A DNA stretch of 64,000 bases from an uncultured Eubacteriales bacterium (GTDB lineage: Bacteria; Bacillota; Clostridia; Lachnospirales; Lachnospiraceae): positions 227,603 through 291,602 of the forward strand of contig CASDTX010000046.1 in NCBI GenBank assembly GCA_949283695.1. The letters run 5' to 3'. The notes beneath the pieces are model-generated. The model saw only the letters and a program-made list of their open reading frames with translations, made no database searches and had not been told where the DNA came from. Positions 8,701 through 16,771 of the stretch are shown here, piece by piece. How positions within the stretch are numbered: the stretch's first letter is position 1; each line of letters opens with the position of its first letter. A program made the translations under genes and the position numbers.

Positions 8701-8972
8701 CGGCAGGATTCTACGGATATGAGGCAGACAATTATGGATTTCAGTCTTCCCAGCTTTGGATCTATTTTGTGGATGATGCGGGCAGGTTTTATCGTTTTGC
8801 AGATGTGCCCTATGGGTATGTGAGTTTTGAGGGGGATGAGATCTTTGTCAGAAATGACGGAGGGACCTATGGTTCGATCTATTCCTACCAAGAACTGCGT
8901 GCCCGGGCAGAGACGCTTCTGGAGGGACAGTCCTTGACAGAAGCGGAGAAGCGGCAGTATTTTATTTTGTAG
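5757..8972 (+). CDS. TIR domain protein with transmembrane segment and predicted beta-propeller ectodomain
   Basis: 1071-residue protein. Residues 5-130 form a bacterial TIR domain: YDAFISYSHSD, VFRDRAELPLSSDL, and FLIVICSPRSAHSQWVLREIE. Glu94 in the W-x-x-x-E element is in the position of the catalytic glutamate of NAD-cleaving TIR domains. An arginine-rich stretch, RQRHREYLLRRA, precedes a single membrane helix at about 196-214, which predicts a cytoplasmic TIR and an external C-terminal part. After a short helical region (AGDRQGALQTALAIQPE), residues 260-1050 carry repeated YVLDPQSGACIWEIP- and LTLWDTETGKLL-like blades typical of WD40/PQQ-like propellers. ATG 5757 is chosen over 5652 because a GAGGAGAGAG site and the TIR fold begin there. 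It is monocistronic or co-transcribed with nagA 34 bases downstream. The role could be surface sensing coupled to an intracellular TIR signal or a defence function. The ligand and enzymatic activity are unknown. Confidence 0.85.
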   Translation: MEPIIYDAFISYSHSDPDAYVAERLQSMLEHYHIPRKLQELTGKRKVSRVFRDRAELPLSSDLAANICQALENSEFLIVICSPRSAHSQWVLREIEMFLKTHEKDKILTVLVEGEPSEAFPEILCYNEERVIEADGREKTIRTKAEPIAADVRGRTRRETRKKLKEEFLRILAPMLSCTYDMLRQRHREYLLRRAIALTGTAAVLAIGFTAYAFCQASVSEGRYQEARRNQARYLSAVSGELLAAGDRQGALQTALAIQPEDESADEPVVPEQMYALNNALYSYDAAGKICFRPETSFELEGQVLYGIHNSGKLSPEETGYFCVDDLGNAYVLDPQSGACIWEIPPGSMDLGGTDSGSFLYFSPVSEEHAVLVGEHAIIYADWKKQTVRNFITGNFVNCIYAVQGQQIILTNGTDVWVYELESGECLYQVRYTEDEYGYNPNALSFQEEGSMAAIGVSDDYFHMEEEAGLFLMSLEDGSLRKISDEHTERTVFLGENRVAAIQYRYPEGMDEAEEAPEMFFYTAVYDTGTGEQVWRSESCRTQAVDTPCILLAETMKVNGEEQEILAASVKDRVFIFQADDGSVIQDRSYSGDIRGIVRYDGTRLLAGLNDGRIMICSTGYMLTDFEGGKISAEISGFQYSEEHHKVIWAAGDSRRIIFGNIFTDENMQGLSIEETISGAEYFTLEDRSGEKMTYRCVLWEDDSGCTGLTVYEAGSAEEMFTYRMDPGEFIFSVQIMNLDGCPCAVIENSDTREPIIGDLETGEVISAAKETGTEETSGWSYFNLCYFKNAEQAVVYQYQNFAVAEVTPQGISIPDTEPFAITENEEEWSSIDEVYVTADDRYAVFIIYLSQTDSYDSGYEVRIWDLEDAEWCAIEGETIRTPGSGRAAVGQETAKAAVQAEDGTIQIIDAREGKVLASLPYGYSGRIDFAFMNHDRYLVCCGDDNRLTLWDTETGKLLMEEADSDASIGSIYTDGSEHYFAAGFYGYEADNYGFQSSQLWIYFVDDAGRFYRFADVPYGYVSFEGDEIFVRNDGGTYGSIYSYQELRARAETLLEGQSLTEAEKRQYFIL

Positions 8973-9006
8973 AGAGCCGGAAGGCTCTGTGTGAAGGAGG
9001 AACAGA

Positions 9007-10185
9007 ATGATGATTATTCAGAGTAAGAAAGTATGGCTGGCAGACCGGTTTGTGGACGCTCAGATTGAGGTGGAGGACGGGAAGATTAAGGACATCTATG
9101 AATACGGGACGAAACCGGTGGACTGTGATTACGGAAGTGATTGGATTCTTCCGGGATTCATTGATATTCACTGCCACGGCGCGTATGGTTTTGACACGAA
9201 CGACGCCGAGGAGGCGGGGCTGCGTTTCTGGGCGGAACATATTGTCAGGGAAGGCGTTACATCCTTCCTTGCCACGACAATCACCCAGAGCGAGAAAGTG
9301 CTGACCAATGCCCTGAAGAACGTGGCAAAGGTGGTAAGAGAGGGATATCAGGGCGCGGAGATCCTGGGCGTACATTTCGAGGGACCGTATCTTGATATGA
9401 AATACAAGGGGGCACAGCCGGAAGAGTATATCGTGAAACCTACGGTTGAACAGTTCCAGAAGTATCAGGAAGCTGCGGACGGGCTGATCCGCTATATCAC
9501 TATGGCTGCAGAGACGGATGAGGATTTCGCGCTGACGCGCTACTGCACCGAGCATGGAGTGGTTGTCAGTATCGGACATTCCGCAGCTACAAGCCGTCAG
9601 GCGGTGCAGGCCTTTGCTCACGGCGCCCGCTCAATGACCCATGTATACAACGGAATGTCGCCGTTCACGCACAGGGCGAACGGGCTTGTAGGAGCTGCTT
9701 TCCGCATGAAGAGTATGTACGGGGAGATTATTTGTGACGGCAATCATTCTACCCCGGAAGCGCTGCGGATGTTCTTCGACGCGAAAGGGCCTCACTATGG
9801 CATCATGATCAGCGACGCGCTGATGGCTAAGGGATCTCCGGCGGGATCGAAGTTTATCTTCGGCGGGAATGAGATCCAGGTCTACCCCGACGGAAGTGCG
9901 CATCTGACAGAGGGAGGCGCCCTGGCAGGATCTACGCTGAATCTCAACCGGGGGCTGCAGCTTCTGATCGAGGAGGCGCTGGTACCGGTTGAGACAGCAG
10001 TCAACGCCTGCACGAAGAATCCTGCGGAATGCCTGCGTATTGCCGACAGAAAAGGCTCCATCAAGACAGGCCTGGATGCGGATCTTGTAGTGCTTGACCG
10101 GGATTATCAGGTGCTCCAGACGTACTGCATGGGCAGAGCAATGCTGGATTACCAGACCGGTTCTTCGGACGGCGGAGTACTGTGA
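9007..10185 (+). CDS. nagA: N-acetylglucosamine-6-phosphate deacetylase
   Basis: Metal-dependent amidohydrolase converting GlcNAc-6-P to glucosamine-6-P plus acetate, the step after uptake by NagE. The 392 residues carry the family motifs: DIHCHG (His55, His57), HFEGPY (metal ligand Glu125), SIGHSAA (His191), MTHVYNGM (His212), DGNH, and the catalytic ISDAL Asp270. The substrate loop ends in GGALAGSTL. ATG 9007 follows GAAGGAGG. A short AGAGCC-GGAA-GGCTCT hairpin lies between the TIR gene and this start. Its stop overlaps the next gene's start as TGATG, so the two are translationally coupled even though their functions seem unrelated. nagB was not seen in the window. Confidence 0.95.
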   Translation: MMIIQSKKVWLADRFVDAQIEVEDGKIKDIYEYGTKPVDCDYGSDWILPGFIDIHCHGAYGFDTNDAEEAGLRFWAEHIVREGVTSFLATTITQSEKVLTNALKNVAKVVREGYQGAEILGVHFEGPYLDMKYKGAQPEEYIVKPTVEQFQKYQEAADGLIRYITMAAETDEDFALTRYCTEHGVVVSIGHSAATSRQAVQAFAHGARSMTHVYNGMSPFTHRANGLVGAAFRMKSMYGEIICDGNHSTPEALRMFFDAKGPHYGIMISDALMAKGSPAGSKFIFGGNEIQVYPDGSAHLTEGGALAGSTLNLNRGLQLLIEEALVPVETAVNACTKNPAECLRIADRKGSIKTGLDADLVVLDRDYQVLQTYCMGRAMLDYQTGSSDGGVL

Positions 10186-11615
10186 TGGGATTTACCATTG
10201 AGACAGGCATATCAGCGGTCACCGTATTGATTCAGGGGCTGGTCAGTTTCTTTTCGCCCTGTGTGCTTCCGCTGGCGCCGCTGTATCTGGGCTATCTGGC
10301 CGGCGGGTTAGATGCAGGAACACGGCGCGGGGAAACCGAAGAACGTCCGGCCGGTGAAGACGGATCCAGGCGCGGCGGAGAGCGTCTGCGGCTGTTTATC
10401 CGCGTGCTGTTTTTCACTCTGGGGATCAGCGGCGCTTTCTTCATCCTGGGGCTTGGGGCGTCTGCGGCCGGAAACTTCTTCAGCGGGCACCGGCTGCTGT
10501 TCGCCCGGATCGGGGGCGCACTGGTCGTTTTCTTCGGGCTGTATCAGCTCGGGGTGTTCGGGAGCTCCCGGATCCTGGGGGCTGAGCACCGGCTTCCGCT
10601 GCGGATTGAGAAGATGACCATGTCTCCGGCGACTGCTTTTTTAATGGGATTTACCTTCAGCTTCGCCTGGACGCCCTGCGTGGGGCCTGCCCTGACCAGT
10701 GTGCTGCTGATGGCGGGCAGTGCGGATTCCAGCGGGAAGGGGTTCCTTCTGATTGCGGTGTATACTCTGGGATTCATTCTGCCGTTCCTGGCAGCAGGAA
10801 TCTTCACGGCCGGGCTGCTGGTTTGGTTCCAGAGACACCGGAACGTGGTCAGGTATACCGTGAAGATCGGCGGTGTGCTGATGGTCCTGACAGGCCTTCT
10901 GATGTTTACCGGGAAGATGAACGACCTGACAGGATACCTGACAGGATACCTGTCAGCGGCCGGAAGCGGAACTGAGGATACCAGGGAGGAGCAGCAGGAA
11001 GACAGCCGGACGGCCGGAGGAGAGGAACAGCAGGAAGACAGCCGGACGGCCGGAGGAGAGGAACAGCAGGAAGACAGCACGACGGCCGGAGGAGAGGATC
11101 AGCAGGAAGAGAGTCTGTCATCCGGAGGAGAAGATCAGCAGGATTCGGGCGGCGGACAGACGGATGAGGCACAGCCGGTTCGGGCCTATGAGTTTGTGCT
11201 GGAAGATCAGTTTGGAAACACGCATACGTTAGAGGATTATGAGGGGAAGGTGATCTTCCTCAACTTCTGGGCGACCTGGTGCGGGCCCTGCAGGAACGAG
11301 ATGCCGGATATCCAGAAATTGTATGAGGAATACGCGGCCCAGGGGGCGGATGCGGAAGTTGCGGTGATCGGCGTGGCCGCGCCGGAAACAGGCGGCGAGG
11401 CATCTGCAGAGGAGATTGCCGGGTTCCTGGAAGAGAACGGGTATACCTACCCCGTGCTGATGGATCATACCGGAGAGATGTTCAGTTTCTACGGGATTTC
11501 CGCGTTCCCGACGACATTTATGATCGATCGCCAGGGGAATGTGTACGGGTATGTAAGCGGCCAGCTCACAGAAGAGATCATGCGCAGTATCATTGAGCAG
11601 ACGCTGGAAGGCTGA
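10185..11615 (+). CDS. CcdA-TlpA fusion: membrane thiol-electron carrier joined to a thioredoxin-like domain
   Basis: 476-residue fusion. Residues 1-245 are a CcdA/DsbD-type membrane domain with the two redox cysteines in FFSPCVLPL (Cys26) and AWTPCVGPAL (Cys165). Residues 330-476 are a TlpA/ResA-like thioredoxin domain with WCGPC (366-369) and the cis-proline loop SAFPTTFMID. The fusion should move electrons from cytoplasmic thioredoxin across the membrane to its own external thioredoxin domain, for reducing extracytoplasmic disulfides or cytochrome and methionine-sulfoxide partners. The linker (268-324) is a hydrophilic, acidic 12-residue tandem repeat. ATG 10185 overlaps the nagA stop (TGATG) and has GGCGGAG at good spacing; the GTG one codon earlier is possible. 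Residues 45-68 form a charged cytoplasmic loop. Confidence 0.9.
   Translation: MGFTIETGISAVTVLIQGLVSFFSPCVLPLAPLYLGYLAGGLDAGTRRGETEERPAGEDGSRRGGERLRLFIRVLFFTLGISGAFFILGLGASAAGNFFSGHRLLFARIGGALVVFFGLYQLGVFGSSRILGAEHRLPLRIEKMTMSPATAFLMGFTFSFAWTPCVGPALTSVLLMAGSADSSGKGFLLIAVYTLGFILPFLAAGIFTAGLLVWFQRHRNVVRYTVKIGGVLMVLTGLLMFTGKMNDLTGYLTGYLSAAGSGTEDTREEQQEDSRTAGGEEQQEDSRTAGGEEQQEDSTTAGGEDQQEESLSSGGEDQQDSGGGQTDEAQPVRAYEFVLEDQFGNTHTLEDYEGKVIFLNFWATWCGPCRNEMPDIQKLYEEYAAQGADAEVAVIGVAAPETGGEASAEEIAGFLEENGYTYPVLMDHTGEMFSFYGISAFPTTFMIDRQGNVYGYVSGQLTEEIMRSIIEQTLEG
10986..11156 (+). repeat. 36-bp tandem repeat inside the CcdA-TlpA linker
   Basis: About four and a half copies of a 36-bp unit encode EEQQEDSRTAGG-like dodecapeptides. 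The first two encoded units are identical, the third differs by one residue and the last ones have drifted (EDQQEESLSSGG). The pattern suggests recent expansion, and copy number may vary between strains. A smaller direct repeat, TGACAGGATACC twice, lies just upstream at about 10926-10950. Confidence 0.9.
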
Positions 11616-11671
11616 CTCCCGCCGGTATTTCTTATGAAAGGGTGCTTCCTGCGTCTGCCCGAAGGCTGTCT

Positions 11672-11692
11672 GTCCCTTGTACACTGACGCTA
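11672..11692 (-). repeat. Copy of dispersed repeat (TAGCGTC family) at permease stop
   Basis: Read on the minus strand, TAGCGTCAGTGTACAAGGGAC begins at the TAG stop codon of the ABC permease. It matches the left arm of the 50981-51049 element with one or two differences. Here only one arm is evident, so it may be a decayed copy serving as a 3' end structure between converging genes. Confidence 0.55.
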
Positions 11693-14251
11693 TGCCCGCC
11701 GCAGTTTATCTACGATACGTCCCCTGTTCCACATGCGGTCAACTCCGTAGGAGATGACCGCAGCCAGCACGATGCAGACCAGCGCCGCGATCAGTGCCGG
11801 AGCGAGGATGAGGTGATATTTTGCGAACCACCATACAGTGAGAAAGCTTCTCACTGCAGTAAATGAGATCAGGGCGCTGAACAGAATGCTTACGATTCCG
11901 GCCAGGAGCGCGTAGAGGACTCCTTCATAGATGAAGAGCCTGCGCAGCTGCCTGCGGCTCATGCCGATACTTCGCATGACGGCGAACTCACTCTGCCGCG
12001 CAATGGCTCCGGTAAGGAGTACGTTGGTCAGATTCAGGACCCCGATGAATGCGAAGATCAGTGCCAGGATGAGCCCTACGGTATTATAAGTCCACTGGAT
12101 TTCGTGAAAGTTCTGTTCAGCGGACAGACGGTTGATGACGCTGCCGTTTAGCTGAGCGGCCAGGCTCAGTACTTCTTCATTTACAGAATCAAAGCTGTCT
12201 TCCCGGGTGTTAAAAGCGCAGATCAGGGGATCCGTATCCTGGGGAAAGAGCCGGCGGAACTGGTCCAGACCGAGAACCATGCTTTCATAAGCTCCCCCGG
12301 AGCTGTCCATCTGCAGCGTGCCGGGGATCCCTGCCACTGCCAGGACCTCATATTCTTGCTCCTGGCCATTGATCACTGCTGTAACGCTGTCTCCTGCATG
12401 AAATTCCTGCATGACGCTGTTGTATTCTCCGCTGTCGCCAAGAATTCCGGCCATAATGATATAGTTGCCGCTGTTTAGTTTCTGATAGTCCAGTTCTCCT
12501 TCGATCAGTACCATGTTGTTCATCATGTTTTCATCCCAGCCGTAAACCATATGCCGCCAGTCTGAGTCCGTAAGGGACGGACCGATATTCTCCTCTGTGA
12601 TTGTCCCGGGCATGTCGGTGGGGACGCCGTTGATCTTCGAGAAACCGATCATATATGACAGATCTGAAAGCTGGTATTCTTCTGCAGGAATCAGATGGAT
12701 GAATACCTGGCCGAAGTCTTCGATCTCTTTTATCTCTTCCAGCTGCTTTGTCAGATTCGGATTTAAAGTCTTCGTATAATCATCAACCGAATAATTATTA
12801 TAATTCACACTCCGCACAATGAAGTCTGCTGTCGCTTCTCTCTGGATATAGGTTTCTTCGTCAAAGCATCCGGTAACGTTTAAGATCGTATTTAACAGCA
12901 GGATGCTCAAAGAGAGGCTTGTGACTACCAGCGCGGTCTTCCCCCGGCTTCTGTTTAGATTGGCACAGGCCATGCAGAAGAGTCGATGCCTGGAAGCGCC
13001 TCCTTTCTGTGTGCTCTTCTTCCCGCCTGCAGTCTCCTGATAGCGGAGTGCCTCCACCGGGGAGATCCGTCCGGCTATGCGCCCGGGGCGGCTGCAGCTT
13101 AAGGAGACGGTCAGGAAAGCGAACAGTGCGGAGCCGAACCAGAGCAGAGGATGGGGCACAACGAACACAGCAGTCCCAGTGAGGGTATTAGCCATGATCA
13201 GAGGGAGCAGTCCGTTCCCCAGGAGCCATCCCAGCACCAGACCCGGCAGAATTGCGGCCAGAGACAGAAGATAGCCCTGACGTTTCACGATGTAGCGGAT
13301 CTGTCTGGGGGATGCGCCGATGGTCTTCAGCTGTCCGTAGATGCGCATGTCCTTCAGGATGGAAATGCGAAAAATATTGTAAATGATCAGATATCCGGCA
13401 AAGAGGATGAGAACGATGCCGGCTGCTGCGGCCAGGATCACTTCGCCGGATATTGTGAGGTTGTTCTCATAGGCCGGGTTGATATTGTGGATGACGAATC
13501 CTGCTTCCCCGCGTTCCGCGTCGGGATCGAATCCGGCGCGCTTCACCAGTTCATCCAGCTGTCCCTGGATGTCCGCGTCGGATGCAAAGGTTCCGCGGAT
13601 GGAGCAGCATCCCGGGACGCTGGCACCGTCGGTGATCGTCCGCTCATCGATGCGGGCTTCCAGGAAGGCTTCTGAGACGAGGATATTGGACGTTTGCTCG
13701 TACTTTTCGCCTTCCCAGATACCGCAGAGCGTCAGCACTGCCTCTTCGACGCCGCTGTCGGTGATGTACTGGACGGGAACTTCTGCCCCCAGTTCCGGTT
13801 CAATGCCCAGGAGGCGGAGCACTTCTGTGTCACATGCGGTTTCGTATTCCTCACTTGGCATCTGCCCCTCTGTCAGATCGATGTAGCTGAGATCTGCGTG
13901 AGTCTCATCCATCCACGACATGGCCACATTCAGATTCGCAAGCTCCGCGTTTCCGGCTCTCCACAGGGAACGCTGCATGCCTGCGTTCTCCCAGGCGGAG
14001 TCTGCCAGGATCTGTTCCGCTTTTTCGCGTGTGATGTATTTCACAGAGGCCATGGCACAGGTGCCGGACTGGCGGAGATACTGTTCCTTGGTGCTGATCT
14101 GGCCCCCCTGGATCAGAGTGGCCACTGCCATGAACAATACGGCCGTCAGGAGAATCGCCAGCAGGGCAACTGTATTTCGGATACGGTTTGCCTTCAGGCA
14201 GTTGTTGGATAAGGTGCGGATGAACCGCTGGTTATCATTCTTGAGCAGCAT
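11690..14251 (-). CDS. ABC transporter permease, FtsX/MacB-like
   Basis: 853-residue permease of an FtsX-type ABC transporter. One N-terminal helix (RIRNTVALLAILLTAVLF) is followed by a roughly 230-residue external domain and then three helices around residues 265-390. A fourth helix after a cytoplasmic loop (GKTALVVTSLSLSILLLNT) leads to a second external domain of about 250 residues. Three more helices (starting near TVGLILALIFAFIG) complete an eight-helix layout of two FtsX modules. Such proteins usually export peptides or act as mechanotransmission or antibiotic-sensing transporters rather than importers. ATG 14251 overlaps the ATPase stop by one base (TAATG). Upstream lie its ATPase and a two-component system, so it is probably the output or the detector of that system. 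The substrate is unknown; cationic antimicrobial peptides are a guess from gene context. Confidence 0.88.
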   Translation of the reverse strand: MLLKNDNQRFIRTLSNNCLKANRIRNTVALLAILLTAVLFMAVATLIQGGQISTKEQYLRQSGTCAMASVKYITREKAEQILADSAWENAGMQRSLWRAGNAELANLNVAMSWMDETHADLSYIDLTEGQMPSEEYETACDTEVLRLLGIEPELGAEVPVQYITDSGVEEAVLTLCGIWEGEKYEQTSNILVSEAFLEARIDERTITDGASVPGCCSIRGTFASDADIQGQLDELVKRAGFDPDAERGEAGFVIHNINPAYENNLTISGEVILAAAAGIVLILFAGYLIIYNIFRISILKDMRIYGQLKTIGASPRQIRYIVKRQGYLLSLAAILPGLVLGWLLGNGLLPLIMANTLTGTAVFVVPHPLLWFGSALFAFLTVSLSCSRPGRIAGRISPVEALRYQETAGGKKSTQKGGASRHRLFCMACANLNRSRGKTALVVTSLSLSILLLNTILNVTGCFDEETYIQREATADFIVRSVNYNNYSVDDYTKTLNPNLTKQLEEIKEIEDFGQVFIHLIPAEEYQLSDLSYMIGFSKINGVPTDMPGTITEENIGPSLTDSDWRHMVYGWDENMMNNMVLIEGELDYQKLNSGNYIIMAGILGDSGEYNSVMQEFHAGDSVTAVINGQEQEYEVLAVAGIPGTLQMDSSGGAYESMVLGLDQFRRLFPQDTDPLICAFNTREDSFDSVNEEVLSLAAQLNGSVINRLSAEQNFHEIQWTYNTVGLILALIFAFIGVLNLTNVLLTGAIARQSEFAVMRSIGMSRRQLRRLFIYEGVLYALLAGIVSILFSALISFTAVRSFLTVWWFAKYHLILAPALIAALVCIVLAAVISYGVDRMWNRGRIVDKLRRA

Positions 14252-14940
14252 TATTTCAGCACCCCCTGTCCGTGGGATACGATCTTGCCGTCCTCAATGC
14301 GGATCATGCGGTCCGCTACCTGGGCGATCTCCGGATTATGGGTGATCATGACCAGGGTCTGATGGAATTCTGTGCTGGTCATGCGCAGAAGCTCCATCAC
14401 TTCGAGGGAGGTCTTTGAGTCCAGATTTCCGGTCGGCTCGTCGGCCAGGATGATCGCCGGCTTGCTGGCCAGCGCCCGGGCAATGGCGGCCCTCTGCTGC
14501 TGACCGCCGGATAAGTTGTTGGGGAGATCGTTCAGCTTTTCTTCCAGGTGGAGCATGCGGATGATCCGCCGGACATAGTCTTTGTCAACCGGACTGCCGT
14601 CCAGCTCAATGGGCAGAACGATGTTCTGGTATACATTTAAGATGGGGACCAGGTTATAGTTCTGAAAGACGAACCCGATATTGCGCCTGCGGAAGATGGA
14701 GAGCTGTTCGTCATTCATCTTTGCGATCTTTTTGCCTCTTATGATAATGTCCCCGGAGTCAGGCACGTCCAGGCCGCCCAGCATGTTGAGGAGAGTAGAC
14801 TTCCCGCTTCCGCTGGTGCCGATGATGGAGACGAACTCGCCCTGTTCAACGGCGAGGCTGACGCCGTCCAGCGCTTTGGTAAGATTGGGAGCCTTTCCGT
14901 AATATTTCTTCAGATTGACTGCTTCTAAAATGTGGCTCAT
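14251..14940 (-). CDS. ABC transporter ATP-binding protein (MacB/LolD-like)
   Basis: 229-residue ATPase powering the adjacent FtsX-type permease. Walker A is GTSGSGKST, the Q loop lies in VFQNYNLVPILNV, the signature is LSGGQQQR, and Walker B is IILADEPTGNLD followed by MITHNPE (H loop). The TGNLD-S sequence is characteristic of the MacB/LolD/BceA subgroup. ATG 14940 is preferred to 15015 because AAAGGA precedes it and the family N-terminus (MSHILEAVNLKKYYG) starts there. A 123-base gap to the upstream kinase gene could hold a separate promoter. Order on the minus strand is regulator, kinase, ATPase, permease. Confidence 0.93.
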   Translation of the reverse strand: MSHILEAVNLKKYYGKAPNLTKALDGVSLAVEQGEFVSIIGTSGSGKSTLLNMLGGLDVPDSGDIIIRGKKIAKMNDEQLSIFRRRNIGFVFQNYNLVPILNVYQNIVLPIELDGSPVDKDYVRRIIRMLHLEEKLNDLPNNLSGGQQQRAAIARALASKPAIILADEPTGNLDSKTSLEVMELLRMTSTEFHQTLVMITHNPEIAQVADRMIRIEDGKIVSHGQGVLK

Positions 14941-15063
14941 AGATTTGCATTCCTTTCTTGTGTTCTTATATCTGTCTGGGGTGCTTTCGACAGTAACAGA
15001 ATACAAAAAGATCATCTCAAACTGTTCTCAGAATTGTCACAGAATTGAGATGATCCTGAAATC

Positions 15064-16005
15064 TTACGTCTCCTCCGCGGGAAGATGGACAGCGAATACG
15101 GAGCCTGCCCCTTTCACAGAAGAGGCTTCGAGGAATCCCTTTTGCTGCTGGATGATCTGCCGGGCCAGGAAGAGTCCGATGCCAACCCCTTCTTCCGAGG
15201 CATTCTCCGCTGCCCGGTAGAAGCGCCGGAAGATCAGAGGAAGGTCTTCTTCCCGGATCCCGTTTCCGGTATCCTGGATCCGGATGCGGATATAATAGTC
15301 GGTCCGGTCTGCGCGGATGAAGATCTGTCCGCCTTCCCGGTTATATTTGACGGCATTGTCCAGGAGATTCAAGAGTGCTTCCTTGGTCCATTTGGGATCG
15401 AACCAGGCCAGAAGATCCCGGGGACAGTCTGCCTGGATCTCGAGATGCCTGGCCTGGGCTTTGGGAGCGATGTCACAGACTGCCTGCTGGATCAGGGAAT
15501 ATACGGAAGTTTGTGCAGGAGCAGGAGCAACCATGCCGGCCTCCAGCCGGGACATGCGGATCATGCTCTCCATCAGGAACTCCAGCTTGTCCAGCTGCCG
15601 GTCCGAAGAGGCCAGGAATTCTGTGCGCTTTGTCTCCGGAAGATCTTCCCGCGCCAGCAGTTCGTGATACATCCGCAGACTGGCGACGGGGGTTTTCACC
15701 TGGTGAGAGATATCGCTGATCGTCTCTTCCAGCCGCAGCTTTTCCTTCTGTGCCGCGTCTTTCTGCGAGAGCATGATCTCATATACGCTGCGCATCTTCA
15801 CCTGGATCCGGCCGATCAGAGTTTCTTTCTCCTCCTCGAACGCGATGTCCTGGTCGCCCCGGATCATGGCATCCAGGGTGGCCGTCAGCCTGCGGCTGTA
15901 TTCCGTCAGGCGCTTCCGGGTGCAGAGCATGGTAAGGACAGAGAGGAGAAGGAGGAGCAGAGCCACTGCGAATAAGGCGGAAATGATCACGGTTTCCAGA
16001 GTCAC
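15064..16005 (-). CDS. Sensor histidine kinase with minimal sensor region
   Basis: Membrane histidine kinase of about 313 residues. One hydrophobic segment (residues 5-28) precedes a cytoplasmic linker, the HisKA domain with phospho-acceptor His101 in DISHQVKTP, and an ATPase domain with LLNLLDNAVKYN, DTGNGI and GVGIGLFLAR. There is almost no extracellular part, as in intramembrane-sensing kinases that rely on an ABC transporter as detector. That fits the FtsX-type transporter encoded downstream. GTG 16005 gives a GTGA overlap with the regulator stop and has GAGGG upstream; GTG 16032 is an alternative with a 31-base overlap. Confidence 0.9.
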   Translation of the reverse strand: MTLETVIISALFAVALLLLLLSVLTMLCTRKRLTEYSRRLTATLDAMIRGDQDIAFEEEKETLIGRIQVKMRSVYEIMLSQKDAAQKEKLRLEETISDISHQVKTPVASLRMYHELLAREDLPETKRTEFLASSDRQLDKLEFLMESMIRMSRLEAGMVAPAPAQTSVYSLIQQAVCDIAPKAQARHLEIQADCPRDLLAWFDPKWTKEALLNLLDNAVKYNREGGQIFIRADRTDYYIRIRIQDTGNGIREEDLPLIFRRFYRAAENASEEGVGIGLFLARQIIQQQKGFLEASSVKGAGSVFAVHLPAEET

Positions 16006-16694
16006 GTCGCCGGGCCCTCTGCTTTCTGCCACTGGTACCCCATGCCGTACAGAGTGTGGATGTAATCATGGCCGGATGCGCACAGTTTTTTTCGCAGTCT
16101 TCCGATATTGACGGCGACAGCGTGTTCATCCACATAGCTGCCGGAAGCATCCCATACCTTCTCCAGAAGGAGCTGCTTGGTTACTGTTTTGTTGGCGGTC
16201 AGGAGACGGATGATCTTGAATTCTGTGGGCGTAAGTAAGAGCGGCCTGCCGTTGAGTTCGGCGGTAAGGCCGGCGAAATCAATCTCCAGCGTCCCGTCAT
16301 GATAGCGGGAAGATGGGGAAGAAGAGGACTGGCTGCCCGTCCGGCGGAGAACCGCCTCGATGCGGCGGTGGAGGATGGACATGCGGAACGGTTTGGTAAT
16401 ATAGTCGTCCGCTCCACAGTCGAATCCCTGCATCTCATCCTGCTCCATATCCCTGGCTGTCAGGAAGATGACGGGGATATTATGGGCGCTTTTAACCGCA
16501 CGGCAGAAAGAGAAGCCGTCTCCGTCGGGGAGACTGCCGTCCAGAAGGATCAGGTCCGCCCCTTTCTCTTCCAGAAGGCGCCTGCCGTCTGACAGTGTGA
16601 AGGCCGGGTATACGCGGAAGCCGCTCAGTTCCAGATCGTAGACCAGCCCTTTATTCAGATCCATGTCGTCCTCAATCAAAAGTATACGTTTCAT
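16002..16694 (-). CDS. OmpR/PhoB-family response regulator
   Basis: 230-residue two-component regulator. The receiver domain has the acidic pair EDD at 8-10, phospho-acceptor Asp52 (LLDGSLPD), Thr79 in FLTAR and Lys101 in ITKPF. The C-terminal winged-helix DNA-binding domain carries LTPTEFKIIRLL and the recognition segment DEHAVAVNIGRLRKKL. It overlaps the kinase gene by 4 bases and probably controls the ABC exporter in the same operon. ATG 16694 is where the family begins; ATG 16724 in frame is possible. A strong promoter lies 78 bases upstream on the same strand. Confidence 0.9.
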   Translation of the reverse strand: MKRILLIEDDMDLNKGLVYDLELSGFRVYPAFTLSDGRRLLEEKGADLILLDGSLPDGDGFSFCRAVKSAHNIPVIFLTARDMEQDEMQGFDCGADDYITKPFRMSILHRRIEAVLRRTGSQSSSSPSSRYHDGTLEIDFAGLTAELNGRPLLLTPTEFKIIRLLTANKTVTKQLLLEKVWDASGSYVDEHAVAVNIGRLRKKLCASGHDYIHTLYGMGYQWQKAEGPAT

Positions 16695-16771
16695 CCTGGT
16701 AATCTGTCCTTTATCATTCTTCATGCATGAAGATCGCCTTCCGGGGAGAAGACGGTCACGCGAACAGTAAC

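Noticed and set aside
10986-11156. Regular 36-bp repeats considered as a CRISPR array
   Set aside because: Units are contiguous without spacers, in frame inside a gene, and encode a peptide repeat.
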